Assembly (NCBI GenBank): GCA_964497515.1
Contig: CAZCCV010000008.1
Location: forward strand, 15,151-79,150
Source of the DNA: CAZCCV01 sp964497515
GTDB lineage: Bacteria; Armatimonadota; UBA5829; DTLH01
DNA: 64,000 nucleotides
Direction of reading: 5' to 3'
The notes beneath the pieces are model-generated. The model did no database searches, had not been told where the DNA came from, and worked only from the letters and a program-made list of their open reading frames with translations. How positions within the stretch are numbered: the first letter of the stretch is position 1; every line of letters starts with the position of its first letter. Below, piece after piece: positions 36,808 to 44,924 of the stretch. A program made the position numbers and the translations under genes.

Positions 36808-38247
36808 ATGAACCACCCTCAAACAGACCGAGGCAGAGGTCGCGACCTGACTGTCGGCAGTATCCCACGCCACTTGGTCGTATTCTCACTACCTATGCTT
36901 GTGGGTAACCTCATTCAGACGGGTTACAGTCTTGTAAACGCCTTCTGGGTGGGCAAACGTTTGGGTGAGAATGCGCTCGCGGCAGTAACGGTCAGTTTCC
37001 CCGTTATATTTGTCCTCACCGGTCTTGCAATGGGGCTTACTATGGCTACAAGCATCCTGGTGGCTCAGTTTGCAGGTGGAAAAGAATGGCACAGGCTCCG
37101 AAAGACTGTTCAAACTTCAACGCTGGTTGTAATTGGCGTTAGCATAATCCTGGTCATTATTGGAATGGTGACCGCGCCTGTAATTCTTAAGATGATGAAC
37201 ACGCCAGACGATATATACGATATGGCAGTCAGCTATCTGCGTGTCTTCTTGCTTTCTGAACCGTTCAGTTTCGGACTGTTCCTTCTTGGATCGATGCTAA
37301 GGGGTATTGGCGATTCTGTGACGCCGCTCTATTTCCAGATGGCTGCGCTGGTTCTGACTGCAATATTCGACCCCATTCTGATGTTGGGTTGGTGGTTCTT
37401 CCCTCATTTTGGTCTGAATGGAACAGCAATCGCCAGCTTGGTAATGCAGGGTTTGGCTTTGGTTGCGATGAGCATTTACCTGCGGCAAAGGAAGAGCATC
37501 GTGGTTCCAGACTGGCTGAAGTTGAGTATAGATCCCACTACTTTCTGGTTGACGCTGAAGATCGGCCTTCCCGCAGTTGTTCAGCAGTCGCTGGTTGCAC
37601 TTGGCGCTGTGTTCGTTACTGGAATAATCAATAAGTTTGGCAAGGATGCAACTGCAGCATTCGGCGCTGCAGGGCGTATCGACCAGATTGCGTTTATGCC
37701 GGCGATGACCTTTTCGTCTGCTGTCGCCACACTGGTCGGGCAGAATGTCGGCGCTCGACAGCTTAACCGTGTCAAAGAAGCTTTCTGGTGGAGTATACTG
37801 CTGTGTGGAGGAATTACGCTTGCCGTATCAGCTCTGGCAGTCAGTCAACCACATTTATTGTTGAGCATGTTCTTGCAGGAGCCAAAACCGATTGAGATAG
37901 GTGTTCGTTACCTGCAGATTGTAGGCTCGTGTTATGTGTTCTTTGCCGTGATGTTCGTAGGAAATGGTGTCTTGAACGGCTCTGGGCACACAATGATTAC
38001 CACTGTAATATCGCTGGTTTCACTGTGGGCTACTCGCGTTCCGCTTGCTTTGTATCTTGTGCACAAGTGGAATAGAGTTGAAGCTGTATGGTGGGCAATG
38101 GCTACCAGTCTGGCGATTTCAATGCTAATCAGCCTTGCGTTTTTCTTTTCCGGCTACTGGAAGCGGCCCGTTGTGAAGCACGGCCCTGCAGGCGAGATGA
38201 TAACGCCTCCAGAAGAGTTTGTCACGGCTGCTACACCGGTTGAATAG
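36808..38247 (+). CDS. MATE-family multidrug/metabolite exporter
   Basis: Cation-coupled inner-membrane exporter, 479 residues, about twelve hydrophobic helices in two related halves. Half one begins LPMLVGNLIQTGYSLVNAFWVG and has LRGIGDSVTP; half two has GLPAVVQQSLVALG and NGSGHTMITT, the usual paired MATE signatures. The ATG has GGAG 8 bases upstream. A promoter and riboswitch separate it from the next gene, so it is its own unit. The substrate cannot be read from the sequence; NorM-like cations and drugs are typical. Confidence 0.92.
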   Translation: MNHPQTDRGRGRDLTVGSIPRHLVVFSLPMLVGNLIQTGYSLVNAFWVGKRLGENALAAVTVSFPVIFVLTGLAMGLTMATSILVAQFAGGKEWHRLRKTVQTSTLVVIGVSIILVIIGMVTAPVILKMMNTPDDIYDMAVSYLRVFLLSEPFSFGLFLLGSMLRGIGDSVTPLYFQMAALVLTAIFDPILMLGWWFFPHFGLNGTAIASLVMQGLALVAMSIYLRQRKSIVVPDWLKLSIDPTTFWLTLKIGLPAVVQQSLVALGAVFVTGIINKFGKDATAAFGAAGRIDQIAFMPAMTFSSAVATLVGQNVGARQLNRVKEAFWWSILLCGGITLAVSALAVSQPHLLLSMFLQEPKPIEIGVRYLQIVGSCYVFFAVMFVGNGVLNGSGHTMITTVISLVSLWATRVPLALYLVHKWNRVEAVWWAMATSLAISMLISLAFFFSGYWKRPVVKHGPAGEMITPPEEFVTAATPVE

Positions 38248-38269
38248 ATCGATGTCGCACGCCACAGAT

Positions 38270-38298
38270 TTGACGCATAAAGTGTAGTCTGTTATACT
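38270..38298 (+). promoter_or_regulatory. Promoter of the riboswitch-controlled operon
   Basis: TTGACG (38270-38275), 17-base spacer, TATACT (38293-38298). Start near 38305, ahead of the riboswitch. Confidence 0.75.
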
Positions 38299-38352
38299 AC
38301 GACAGAGGCCATCTGTCCGGTTTTCGGATTGACAGTCGGCTTTATACAATAA

Positions 38353-38490
38353 AAGAGACAATTGGACGCCGAATCCCGATAGCAATCGGGAGCGGGGGAA
38401 CCGCCGAAATGGGGCTAATCTCTGTGTGGAGAGGGATTTCTTCCTATCCCAGCCCGTCAACTAACCTCGCAGGTGGGGCAGGAGGCCAAG
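38353..38490 (+). promoter_or_regulatory. c-di-AMP riboswitch (ydaO/yuaA type)
   Basis: Hallmark conserved blocks occur in the right order: AGCGGGGGAACC (38391-38402), ATGGGGCTAATC (38409-38420), then CCGTCAACTAACCTCGCAGG (38454-38473), close to the ydaO core CCGTCAGCTAACCTCG. This class binds cyclic di-AMP and usually turns genes off, typically for potassium or osmolyte handling and cell-wall hydrolases. The outer helix limits are approximate. A B12 riboswitch was considered because a B12 protein lies downstream, but B12-box sequences are absent. Confidence 0.85.
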
Positions 38491-38491
38491 G

Positions 38492-38520
38492 AGCGGCAGG
38501 GTATACGACCCTGACCCGCT
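38492..38520 (+). terminator. Stem-loop after the riboswitch, possible expression platform
   Basis: AGCGG-CAGGGT pairs with ACCCTG-(AC)-CCGCT around a 5-base loop. It follows the riboswitch core directly. The T-tract is lacking, so the mechanism is uncertain. Confidence 0.45.
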
Positions 38521-38640
38521 GTTCGTGCGTATCGATAGTAATCGAGCGCATTTCCACATCGTATTGTGTTATCTCCTGTCTTGTCATTTGCCGTCCGATT
38601 CCTCTTAAGTGTTGTTTGGAGCGTAAGGAGAGGAATGCTT

Positions 38641-39792
38641 ATGGATAGAGCAAACACACCACGATTTGCCGTGTTGGGAGCAGGTCACGGTGGTACAGCC
38701 ATGGCCGGCCACCTGTCTTTGATGGGGTTTGATGTATCACTCTACAGCCGTGGGCCAGAACGACTCAAGTCGATTCAGTTGGCGGGTGGAGTGGAGATCA
38801 TCTCTGACAACAGTGACCATATTCTGCACGGTTTTGCCAGTATCGATATAGTCACTTGCGATCCTGCCGAAGCAATAGATGGCAGGGATGTTCTGATGGT
38901 GGTTGTGCCAGCCACTGCGCACAGGTTCATCACCGAACAAATTGCGCCGCATTTGGTCGATGGTCAACTGGTTGTGCTGAATCCGGGCCGCACCGGAGGC
39001 GCACTGGAGGCCCACAGAATCATTCGGGAGATTCGATGCTCTGTCGATGTAGTAGTGGCCGAAACCCAGACTTTCATATATGCGAGTCGATCGATCAATC
39101 CGGCGCAGACTAGGATCTTTCGTGTTAAGAACAGTATTCCGGTTGCTGCACTTCCAGCGCACAAGACGCCGGAAGTCGTTGCCACACTGCGGCAGGCATT
39201 TCCGCAGTTTGTCCCGGGCGACAACGTGATGAAGACCAGTCTGGACAACATCGGAGCGATTTTCCATCCTGCGGTTACCGTCCTTAATGCAGCCCGCATC
39301 GAAAGCACCCAAGGAGACTTCGACTATTACACTGAGGGCATCACTCACTCCGTATCGTTGATTCTGGAGACGCTGGATAAAGAGCGTGTCAGTGTTGCTG
39401 AAGCGCTCGGTTTCAGGTCAATGACCGCGAGAGAATGGTTGTATATAGCATATGATGCAGCAGGGCGGTCGCTCTATGAGTCAATGCGCGCTAACCGTGG
39501 TTATGATGGCATACGAGCACCGAAGACGATTTCTACCAGGTATATCAGCGAAGATATACCGGCTAGCCTAGTGCCGATTTCGTCACTAGGTCAGATGGTA
39601 GGAGTGCCTACTCCGACTATTGACTCAATAATCCTCCTTGGTTCAATCCTCCACGGAGTCGACTATAGAGCACAAGGTCGCACCGTGGAAAGCCTTGGGC
39701 TTGCAGGAAAGAGTCTGAAAGAGATTCGACAGTTCATCCTCGAAGGCGAGCCGATACGAAAGGAGAAAGCATTATGTCACGAACAGTCATAG
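38641..39792 (+). CDS. NAD(P)-dependent octopine/nopaline (opine) dehydrogenase family protein
   Basis: 383 residues from ATG 38641, set by AAGGAGAGG 8 bases upstream; the frame is open further up through the leader. The N-terminal Rossmann domain has VLGAGHGGTAMAGHL near residue 10. The C-terminal helical domain resembles opine dehydrogenases: NIGAIFHPA holds the family's conserved Asn and His, and DFDYYTEGI follows. The family reductively couples an amino acid with a 2-oxo acid. The stop lies 19 bases inside the next gene, so the two are translationally coupled. It is controlled by the c-di-AMP riboswitch. The substrates are unknown; a role in making an osmolyte or metallophore-like compound is only inference. 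Confidence 0.85.
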   Translation: MDRANTPRFAVLGAGHGGTAMAGHLSLMGFDVSLYSRGPERLKSIQLAGGVEIISDNSDHILHGFASIDIVTCDPAEAIDGRDVLMVVVPATAHRFITEQIAPHLVDGQLVVLNPGRTGGALEAHRIIREIRCSVDVVVAETQTFIYASRSINPAQTRIFRVKNSIPVAALPAHKTPEVVATLRQAFPQFVPGDNVMKTSLDNIGAIFHPAVTVLNAARIESTQGDFDYYTEGITHSVSLILETLDKERVSVAEALGFRSMTAREWLYIAYDAAGRSLYESMRANRGYDGIRAPKTISTRYISEDIPASLVPISSLGQMVGVPTPTIDSIILLGSILHGVDYRAQGRTVESLGLAGKSLKEIRQFILEGEPIRKEKALCHEQS

Positions 39793-41417
39793 GTGGCGCT
39801 ATCGGTAACTGTGTCCACGTGGCAGGCGTAAGCGGTTTTCTTAGAATCGCGGGTGAACTTGGCTACGAGACAGTGTTTTTAGGTGCCGCGGTGCCGGTAG
39901 ATGAGTTTGTCGAGGCAATTCGGCGCTTCGACCCGGAGATTGTCGGTATCAGTTATCGACTGACCGCTGAGGTAGGTGAACGTGTGCTTAAAGAGCTGAA
40001 AGATAAGCTCGAATCTGCGGGTCTTCTTAATCGGCGTTTTGCTTTTGGAGGAACTCCGCCAGTCTGTGAGGCAGCCGAGAAGCTCCAGTGGTTCGAGCGG
40101 ACATTCGACGGGCTCGAGAACCCCGGCGAAGTCTGGTCGTATTTGAAAGGAGTCGATCTGACAACCGATGGGTCAGGCTTTGCAGATACATTAGTGGAAC
40201 GGATGGAGCAACAGCACCCGTACCCTCTGCTTCGGCACCATTTTGGCCTGCCGGATTTGGCCGCTACGATAGATGGCATAGCGCAAATTGCTGAGTCTCG
40301 CGTACTGGATGTTGTATCCATCGCGCCCGACCAGAACGCACAGGAGTCTTTCTTTCGCCAAAACGAAATGGATCCTGCGCTTGATGGGGCAGGGGGAGTA
40401 CCAGTTCGAACTGCGGAAGATTTGAAGTCGCTCTACAAAGCAAGTTGCCACGGTAATCATCCGCTTCTGCGGATTTACAGTGGCACTCGGGATGTTATCA
40501 AATGGGCGGAGCTAGCCACCGAAACGATAAATAACGCATGGGCAGCGATTCCCCTATGTTGGTACAGTGTGCTTGATGGACGTTCCAAAAGGCCGCTTGC
40601 AGATGCGATTCGCGAGAACCAATCTGGTATGCACTGGTATGCAGAAAGAGGCATTCCGGTTGAGGTGAACGAAGCTCATCACTGGGCTCTGCGAGGTGCG
40701 CACGACACTGTATCTGTTGTTGCCGCATATCTCGCTGCACTAAACGCCAAGGAGCAGGGTGTCAGACACTACGTTGCGCAGTATATGTTCAACTCGCCGC
40801 CTACAATGACCCCAGCGATGGATCTGGCTAAGATACTGGCGCAGGTCGAGCTGATCGAAGGGTTGCACGATGATTCGTTCTGTTCGTACCGTCAGGTGCG
40901 AACAGGGCTGCTCTGTCTCTCGCCACGCATGTCCGTCGCTAAAGGGCAGCTTGCAGCGTCTATGGCAGTAGCAATGTCTCTTACACCAAACATCGTACAC
41001 GTTGTCGGGTTCTGTGAAGGGGACCACGCTGCCTCTGCAGACGACGTTACAGAAAGCTGCGAAATCGTTCGTGGAGTTGTTCAAAGCTGTATGCACGGAA
41101 TGCCGGATGTCTCAGCGGATCCCGCCATACAAGCACGGAAAGATCAGTTGGTTGACGAGGCAGAACTATTACTTGGAGCCATTGACTCCATAGATGGTAG
41201 CGCAAATAGTAGAACGAATCCCGAGACACTTGCCCGTGCGATAAAACTGGGTCTTCTGGACGCACCTCAGCTAAAAGGGAACCCCTATTCTTCGAGCAAA
41301 CTTGAGACCCGCACAGTAGGTGGTGCAGTCTATGCCGTCGATGCTGAATCACTAGTGAGATCGACCGAATCTGAGCGGTTGGCATCCATAATGGGTGACA
41401 GAGTATCAACCGGTTAG
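39774..41417 (+). CDS. B12-binding-domain protein with TIM-barrel-like second domain (mutase/methyltransferase-like)
   Basis: 547 residues; ATG with AAAGGAG 8 bases upstream, overlapping the opine-dehydrogenase gene. Residues 1-110 look like a cobalamin-binding Rossmann domain: the G..x.H..G signature reads GNCVHVAG with H15 as the candidate lower ligand and Cys where Asp is usual, then GYETVFLGAAVPVDEFVEA and IVGISYRLT. Residues about 180-480 form an alpha/beta barrel-like domain (VDVVSIAPDQNAQ-like start, VEVNEAHHWALRGAHD, NSPPTMTPAMDLAK) that recalls cobalamin-dependent glutamate-mutase or aminomutase large subunits, but not closely enough to name. Pairing with an opine dehydrogenase under c-di-AMP control is unusual. 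Confidence 0.7.
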   Translation: MSRTVIGGAIGNCVHVAGVSGFLRIAGELGYETVFLGAAVPVDEFVEAIRRFDPEIVGISYRLTAEVGERVLKELKDKLESAGLLNRRFAFGGTPPVCEAAEKLQWFERTFDGLENPGEVWSYLKGVDLTTDGSGFADTLVERMEQQHPYPLLRHHFGLPDLAATIDGIAQIAESRVLDVVSIAPDQNAQESFFRQNEMDPALDGAGGVPVRTAEDLKSLYKASCHGNHPLLRIYSGTRDVIKWAELATETINNAWAAIPLCWYSVLDGRSKRPLADAIRENQSGMHWYAERGIPVEVNEAHHWALRGAHDTVSVVAAYLAALNAKEQGVRHYVAQYMFNSPPTMTPAMDLAKILAQVELIEGLHDDSFCSYRQVRTGLLCLSPRMSVAKGQLAASMAVAMSLTPNIVHVVGFCEGDHAASADDVTESCEIVRGVVQSCMHGMPDVSADPAIQARKDQLVDEAELLLGAIDSIDGSANSRTNPETLARAIKLGLLDAPQLKGNPYSSSKLETRTVGGAVYAVDAESLVRSTESERLASIMGDRVSTG

Positions 41418-41466
41418 GGTGGATGCTAGGCTAGTCTGTCCAGCGCGAATAGGAGTATCTTTGCGC

Positions 41467-41503
41467 AGGCACAGCAGGCTATTTCGCGATGCCCGCTGTG
41501 CCT
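41467..41503. terminator. Hairpin between convergent genes
   Basis: AGGCACAGC-A-GGC and GCC-C-GCTGTGCCT form a 12-bp stem with one mismatch and an 11-base loop, midway between the B12 gene and the convergent MFS gene. There is no strong T-tract on either side; probably bidirectional. Confidence 0.5.
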
Positions 41504-41514
41504 CATTATCAGAT

Positions 41515-42783
41515 CTACGCTGCTTCCGGCTTCTTTTTCTTGTCGGTCAATATGACTATCTGGGTCAGTATCAGCCCGAGAACAGCCAAGAATCCAGCAA
41601 TAACAAATGCGGTGCTGTAGTCTCCAGTCTGTTTCAGCACTGCGGCTGCAACATACGGCCCGGAAATCGCCGCTACACTGAAAGCAGAAAAGAGTAATCC
41701 GTAGTTTACTGTCAGGTACTTCGCACCGAAAGCATCCGCTGTGATCGATGGGAATGTGCCTAGATACCCACCAAAGCACGCGCCAAAGACTATTGCATCA
41801 ATTATGAAAGTAGTCTTGGAGACTACAAACATCGGCAACAGGAACATAGAGACAGCAGTCAGGACAAACATAAGAGCCAGGGAATTCAGTCTGCCGATTT
41901 TGTCAGAGATATATCCCCACACTACTCTTCCAGCAGCATTGGCTACCGCGATAATAAGCACAATGATAGATGCTGCCGCTGCCATAGTGACTGGTGAGTC
42001 AAGCGACTTTATCTCGCGCGTCATTGTCTGCGCAATTGGCGATGCCTGGCTGATAATCATAAGCCCCGAAAATGCACCGAAAGCGTACATGAAATAGAGT
42101 AACCAGAATCTGCCTCTCTTCAGCATAGCTGTCCAATGCAAATCAACACGAGAGACAGTATTGCCAGCAGCTTTCGGAACAAATCCGGCTGGAGCGTAAT
42201 CGGCCGGTGGGTTTTTGAGGATAAGTGATGCCAGTGCAATGATCACCAGAAAAGCAATGCCCAGCACTTTGAAGGCATACAGCACGCCAACATTGGAGTC
42301 GGCAAATCCAGCCATCAACCGAACCGCGATAGGTGCTATCAGAACTGTTCCGAAGCCGAGAGCTCCGACAGCAAGCCCAGATGCCATTCCGCGCCTGTCG
42401 GGGAACCATCTTACTGAGGTTGAAACCACTGCACCGTAGGCAGCTCCGCTGCCGATTCCCATCAAGACGCCAAAGGTCAAATAGAACTGCGGCAGACTAT
42501 TGGCAAATCCCGCAAGAAACATTCCTGCGCCGAACATCAGCCCACCTAAAGCGAGCACCAGTCTTCCGCGCTGCTGATCGGTTAACCTAGCTGAGAGCAA
42601 CATGCCAACAGGCAAGCATCCCAGGTTGAGAGAAAAAGCAATGGCCCACTTGGTCATATCCGAATATCCCAAGTGACCCATCATTGGCTTAGCGAATACA
42701 CTAGATGCATAAGCCGCGCCCTGACAGAGATTGGCCAGTATTCCCGCCAGGAGCACCAGCCAGCGTCTTGTGTCTAAACTCAT
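41515..42783 (-). CDS. MFS transporter, oxalate/formate antiporter (OFA) type
   Basis: Inner-membrane carrier, about 422 residues, twelve hydrophobic helices. The first helices (LLAGILANLCQGAAYASSVF) and GIGSGAAYGAVVSTSVRWFPDRRGMASGLAVG match the OFA/YhjX branch, which moves small carboxylates. ATG at 42783 with GAGGTG 5 bases upstream; a TTG one codon earlier is possible. It converges on the opine-dehydrogenase/B12 operon. It might carry a related 2-oxo acid, but nothing in the sequence shows this. Confidence 0.88.
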   Translation of the reverse strand: MSLDTRRWLVLLAGILANLCQGAAYASSVFAKPMMGHLGYSDMTKWAIAFSLNLGCLPVGMLLSARLTDQQRGRLVLALGGLMFGAGMFLAGFANSLPQFYLTFGVLMGIGSGAAYGAVVSTSVRWFPDRRGMASGLAVGALGFGTVLIAPIAVRLMAGFADSNVGVLYAFKVLGIAFLVIIALASLILKNPPADYAPAGFVPKAAGNTVSRVDLHWTAMLKRGRFWLLYFMYAFGAFSGLMIISQASPIAQTMTREIKSLDSPVTMAAAASIIVLIIAVANAAGRVVWGYISDKIGRLNSLALMFVLTAVSMFLLPMFVVSKTTFIIDAIVFGACFGGYLGTFPSITADAFGAKYLTVNYGLLFSAFSVAAISGPYVAAAVLKQTGDYSTAFVIAGFLAVLGLILTQIVILTDKKKKPEAA

Positions 42784-42955
42784 CAAAACACCTCAATAAA
42801 CGAATTCAGAAGTATACGAATAGGTTACACGGGATGAGCCATTGTTGCAACAGCAGAGTTAGCTCACATCTGCACGCAGGATGCAGTAGATGACAAGTGG
42901 AAGTACTGCGTAGACAATCCACACAAGCGATAACAGAGAGATTGGAGAGCAGATT

Positions 42956-44752
42956 ATGAGATTTCGTATTGGTGGTTCAGCGGTTATAGCTACCCTGATT
43001 ATGTCTGCAATGGTGGGGTTTGCTGCAGAATCGATTCCGCGTCCTGAGCACCCAATGCCGCAGATGCAGCGCGCCGAGTGGCTGAATCTCAATGGCGAGT
43101 GGGAGTTCGCAGAGACCGATGAATCCGAAGATGCTCAGTATCTTAGTGATGAGGCGTATCCATACAAAATCACGGTTCCATTCTGCCGGGAGAGTAGCCT
43201 TTCAGGGCTGGGGCGCAAAGGGTTCGTGAAGAACGTGTGGTATCGCCGCACATTTGAGCGACCTTCTAATTGGATAAGCAGCAGAACACGGCTGCATATT
43301 GGCGCTTCCGATTGGTACACGAGAGTGTGGATTAACGGCAGACTCGCAGGAGAACACAAAGGCGGCAGTGCGCCGATTGCTCTCGATATAACAGACAGCG
43401 TGGTTCACGGTACAAATACAGTCATCATTAACGTATTCGATGACACCAGAAGCCGCCTGCAGGCACTCGGGAAGCAGAGTATTGCACTTGAAAGCAGTGG
43501 ATGTGTCTATACCCGAACCACAGGTATCTGGCAGACCGTCTGGCTCGAAGGCGTTGGCTCTGCTTACATCAAGGATTTCCATATTCAGCAAGATTCCAGT
43601 AATTGCACAGTGTTTGTACAAGCTGGTATTGACGGTGCAATGGATGGTGCAACTTTGAGAGCCGAGGTTTCATCGAATGGCAAAGTTGTCGGCTCGGCCA
43701 CTTGCCAGGCGGATTGGCGGAACAACAGGTGTGTCATTCCACTTAGTGAAATGCATCTTTGGTCGCCCACCGACCCATTTCTTTATGATCTCAAATTGAG
43801 CATTCTAAAAGATGATGAAATAATCGACGACGTAAACTCCTACTTTGGCCTTCGAACTGTATCGATCAAGGGTGCTGCTATTCTGATAAACGGCGAACCG
43901 GTATTTCAGAGGGCAATTCTCGATCAGGGGTTCTATCCAGATGGCATTTGGACGGCACCTTCCGACGCAGCACTCAAGAAGGATATCGAGCTTTCTATTG
44001 CTGCCGGCTTCAACGGTGCAAGGTTGCACCAGAAGGTTTTCGAACCGCGTTATCTTTATTGGGCGGACAAGCTGGGTTATCTCTGTTGGGGAGAGTTCCC
44101 AAGTTGGGGGCCTGATTACAATAAGGCCGATTGTGTGCTGCCTATCGTCAATGAGTGGGCTGAGCTGGTGAAACGCGATCGAAATCATCCTTCCATCATC
44201 GGCTGGTGTCCGTTTAACGAATCATCCGGCGCTCACGTTGTAGAGCTGCAGAATACGATCGTCAACATAACGCGGCAGTTGGATCCTTCGCGCCCAATCC
44301 TCGACACCAGTGGTTGGAGCCGTGGCATTTCCGATCCGGAAGTGCTTGATGCTCACGACTACGATCAGAACCCTGAGAGCTTTCGATCCAGATGGTTCGA
44401 CCGCTATGCATCACTCGATTCACCCGCTTCGAGTAACAAAGCTCCGCTCATACCGTTCTTTGTAAGCGAGTTCGGTGGAGCTGGATGGGAGAGGGATGAC
44501 AAAGTCGGCTGGGGATATGGCGCGGCACCAAAAGACCTGGAAGATTTCTACAACCGTTTCGAAGGATTAGTGAACGCTCTGCTGGACAACAGATATATGT
44601 TCGGCTTTTGCTACACTCAACTGACTGATGTCGAACAGGAGCACAATGGGCTGTTCTACTACGACAGAACTCCAAAGTTCGACACCGCGTGGTTGAAAAG
44701 AATTGTCAGCAGAAAAGCCGCGTATGAGATCGACCCGCCGTTCACTTGGTAA
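42956..44752 (+). CDS. Secreted glycoside hydrolase family 2 protein
   Basis: 598 residues. A signal peptide ends near GFAA-E at residue 24. Order of domains: jellyroll sugar-binding domain (NLNGEWEFAE, WYRRTF, RLHIGASDWYTRVWINGR), an Ig-like domain (about 205-310), then a TIM barrel. The acid/base Glu is E422 in GWCPFNES and the nucleophile E505 in FVSEFGG, both as in family 2 beta-galactosidases, glucuronidases and mannosidases. The NHPS...W..FNE stretch is well kept. ATG with GGAGAG upstream. The exact sugar cannot be assigned. A terminator-like hairpin follows before the next gene. Confidence 0.93.
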   Translation: MRFRIGGSAVIATLIMSAMVGFAAESIPRPEHPMPQMQRAEWLNLNGEWEFAETDESEDAQYLSDEAYPYKITVPFCRESSLSGLGRKGFVKNVWYRRTFERPSNWISSRTRLHIGASDWYTRVWINGRLAGEHKGGSAPIALDITDSVVHGTNTVIINVFDDTRSRLQALGKQSIALESSGCVYTRTTGIWQTVWLEGVGSAYIKDFHIQQDSSNCTVFVQAGIDGAMDGATLRAEVSSNGKVVGSATCQADWRNNRCVIPLSEMHLWSPTDPFLYDLKLSILKDDEIIDDVNSYFGLRTVSIKGAAILINGEPVFQRAILDQGFYPDGIWTAPSDAALKKDIELSIAAGFNGARLHQKVFEPRYLYWADKLGYLCWGEFPSWGPDYNKADCVLPIVNEWAELVKRDRNHPSIIGWCPFNESSGAHVVELQNTIVNITRQLDPSRPILDTSGWSRGISDPEVLDAHDYDQNPESFRSRWFDRYASLDSPASSNKAPLIPFFVSEFGGAGWERDDKVGWGYGAAPKDLEDFYNRFEGLVNALLDNRYMFGFCYTQLTDVEQEHNGLFYYDRTPKFDTAWLKRIVSRKAAYEIDPPFTW

Positions 44753-44880
44753 GTTTGATGGTCTCAAACACCATTAAGGTCATCTTCGATAGACAGCAGG
44801 CGCCCGTGATGTTACTATTCGTCACGTAGCAACACTCTGTATTGGCGGATGATGCGAAGTGAGCAATTGCTATGCTTCGA

Positions 44881-44907
44881 AGCGATCGATACGGAGTATC
44901 GCTTTTT
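44881..44907 (+). terminator. Terminator-like hairpin directly in front of a ribosome site
   Basis: AGCGAT/ATCGCT (44881-44886, 44898-44903), or alternatively CGATAC-GGA-GTATCG, is followed by TTTTT (44903-44907). Only 3 bases later the ribosome site AAAGGAGA begins. It may end the GH2 transcript or act as an attenuator of the next gene. A 10-bp palindrome (GCTTCGAAGC, 44875-44884) overlaps its 5' arm. Confidence 0.6.
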
Positions 44908-44924
44908 GTGAAAGGAGACTACAG

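Larger units (their letters stand above)
38248..38640 (+). other. 393-bp gene-free stretch holding promoter, riboswitch and ribosome site
   Basis: Contents in order: promoter at 38270-38298, c-di-AMP riboswitch at about 38353-38490, stem-loop at 38492-38520, about 100 bases without clear structure, and AAGGAGAGG at 38625-38633 for the gene at 38641. No gene is seen here. Confidence 0.8.

Noticed and set aside
38248..38640. Cobalamin riboswitch upstream of the B12-protein operon
   Set aside because: Conserved blocks fit the c-di-AMP ydaO/yuaA class; B12-box sequences are not present.
38566..38640. Longer opine-dehydrogenase start inside the leader
   Set aside because: The extra residues are unlike the family, and AAGGAGAGG plus the Rossmann motif support ATG 38641.
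41467..41503. Intrinsic terminator with strong T-tract
   Set aside because: The stem is good but no T-run follows on either strand, so only a moderate-confidence hairpin is reported.
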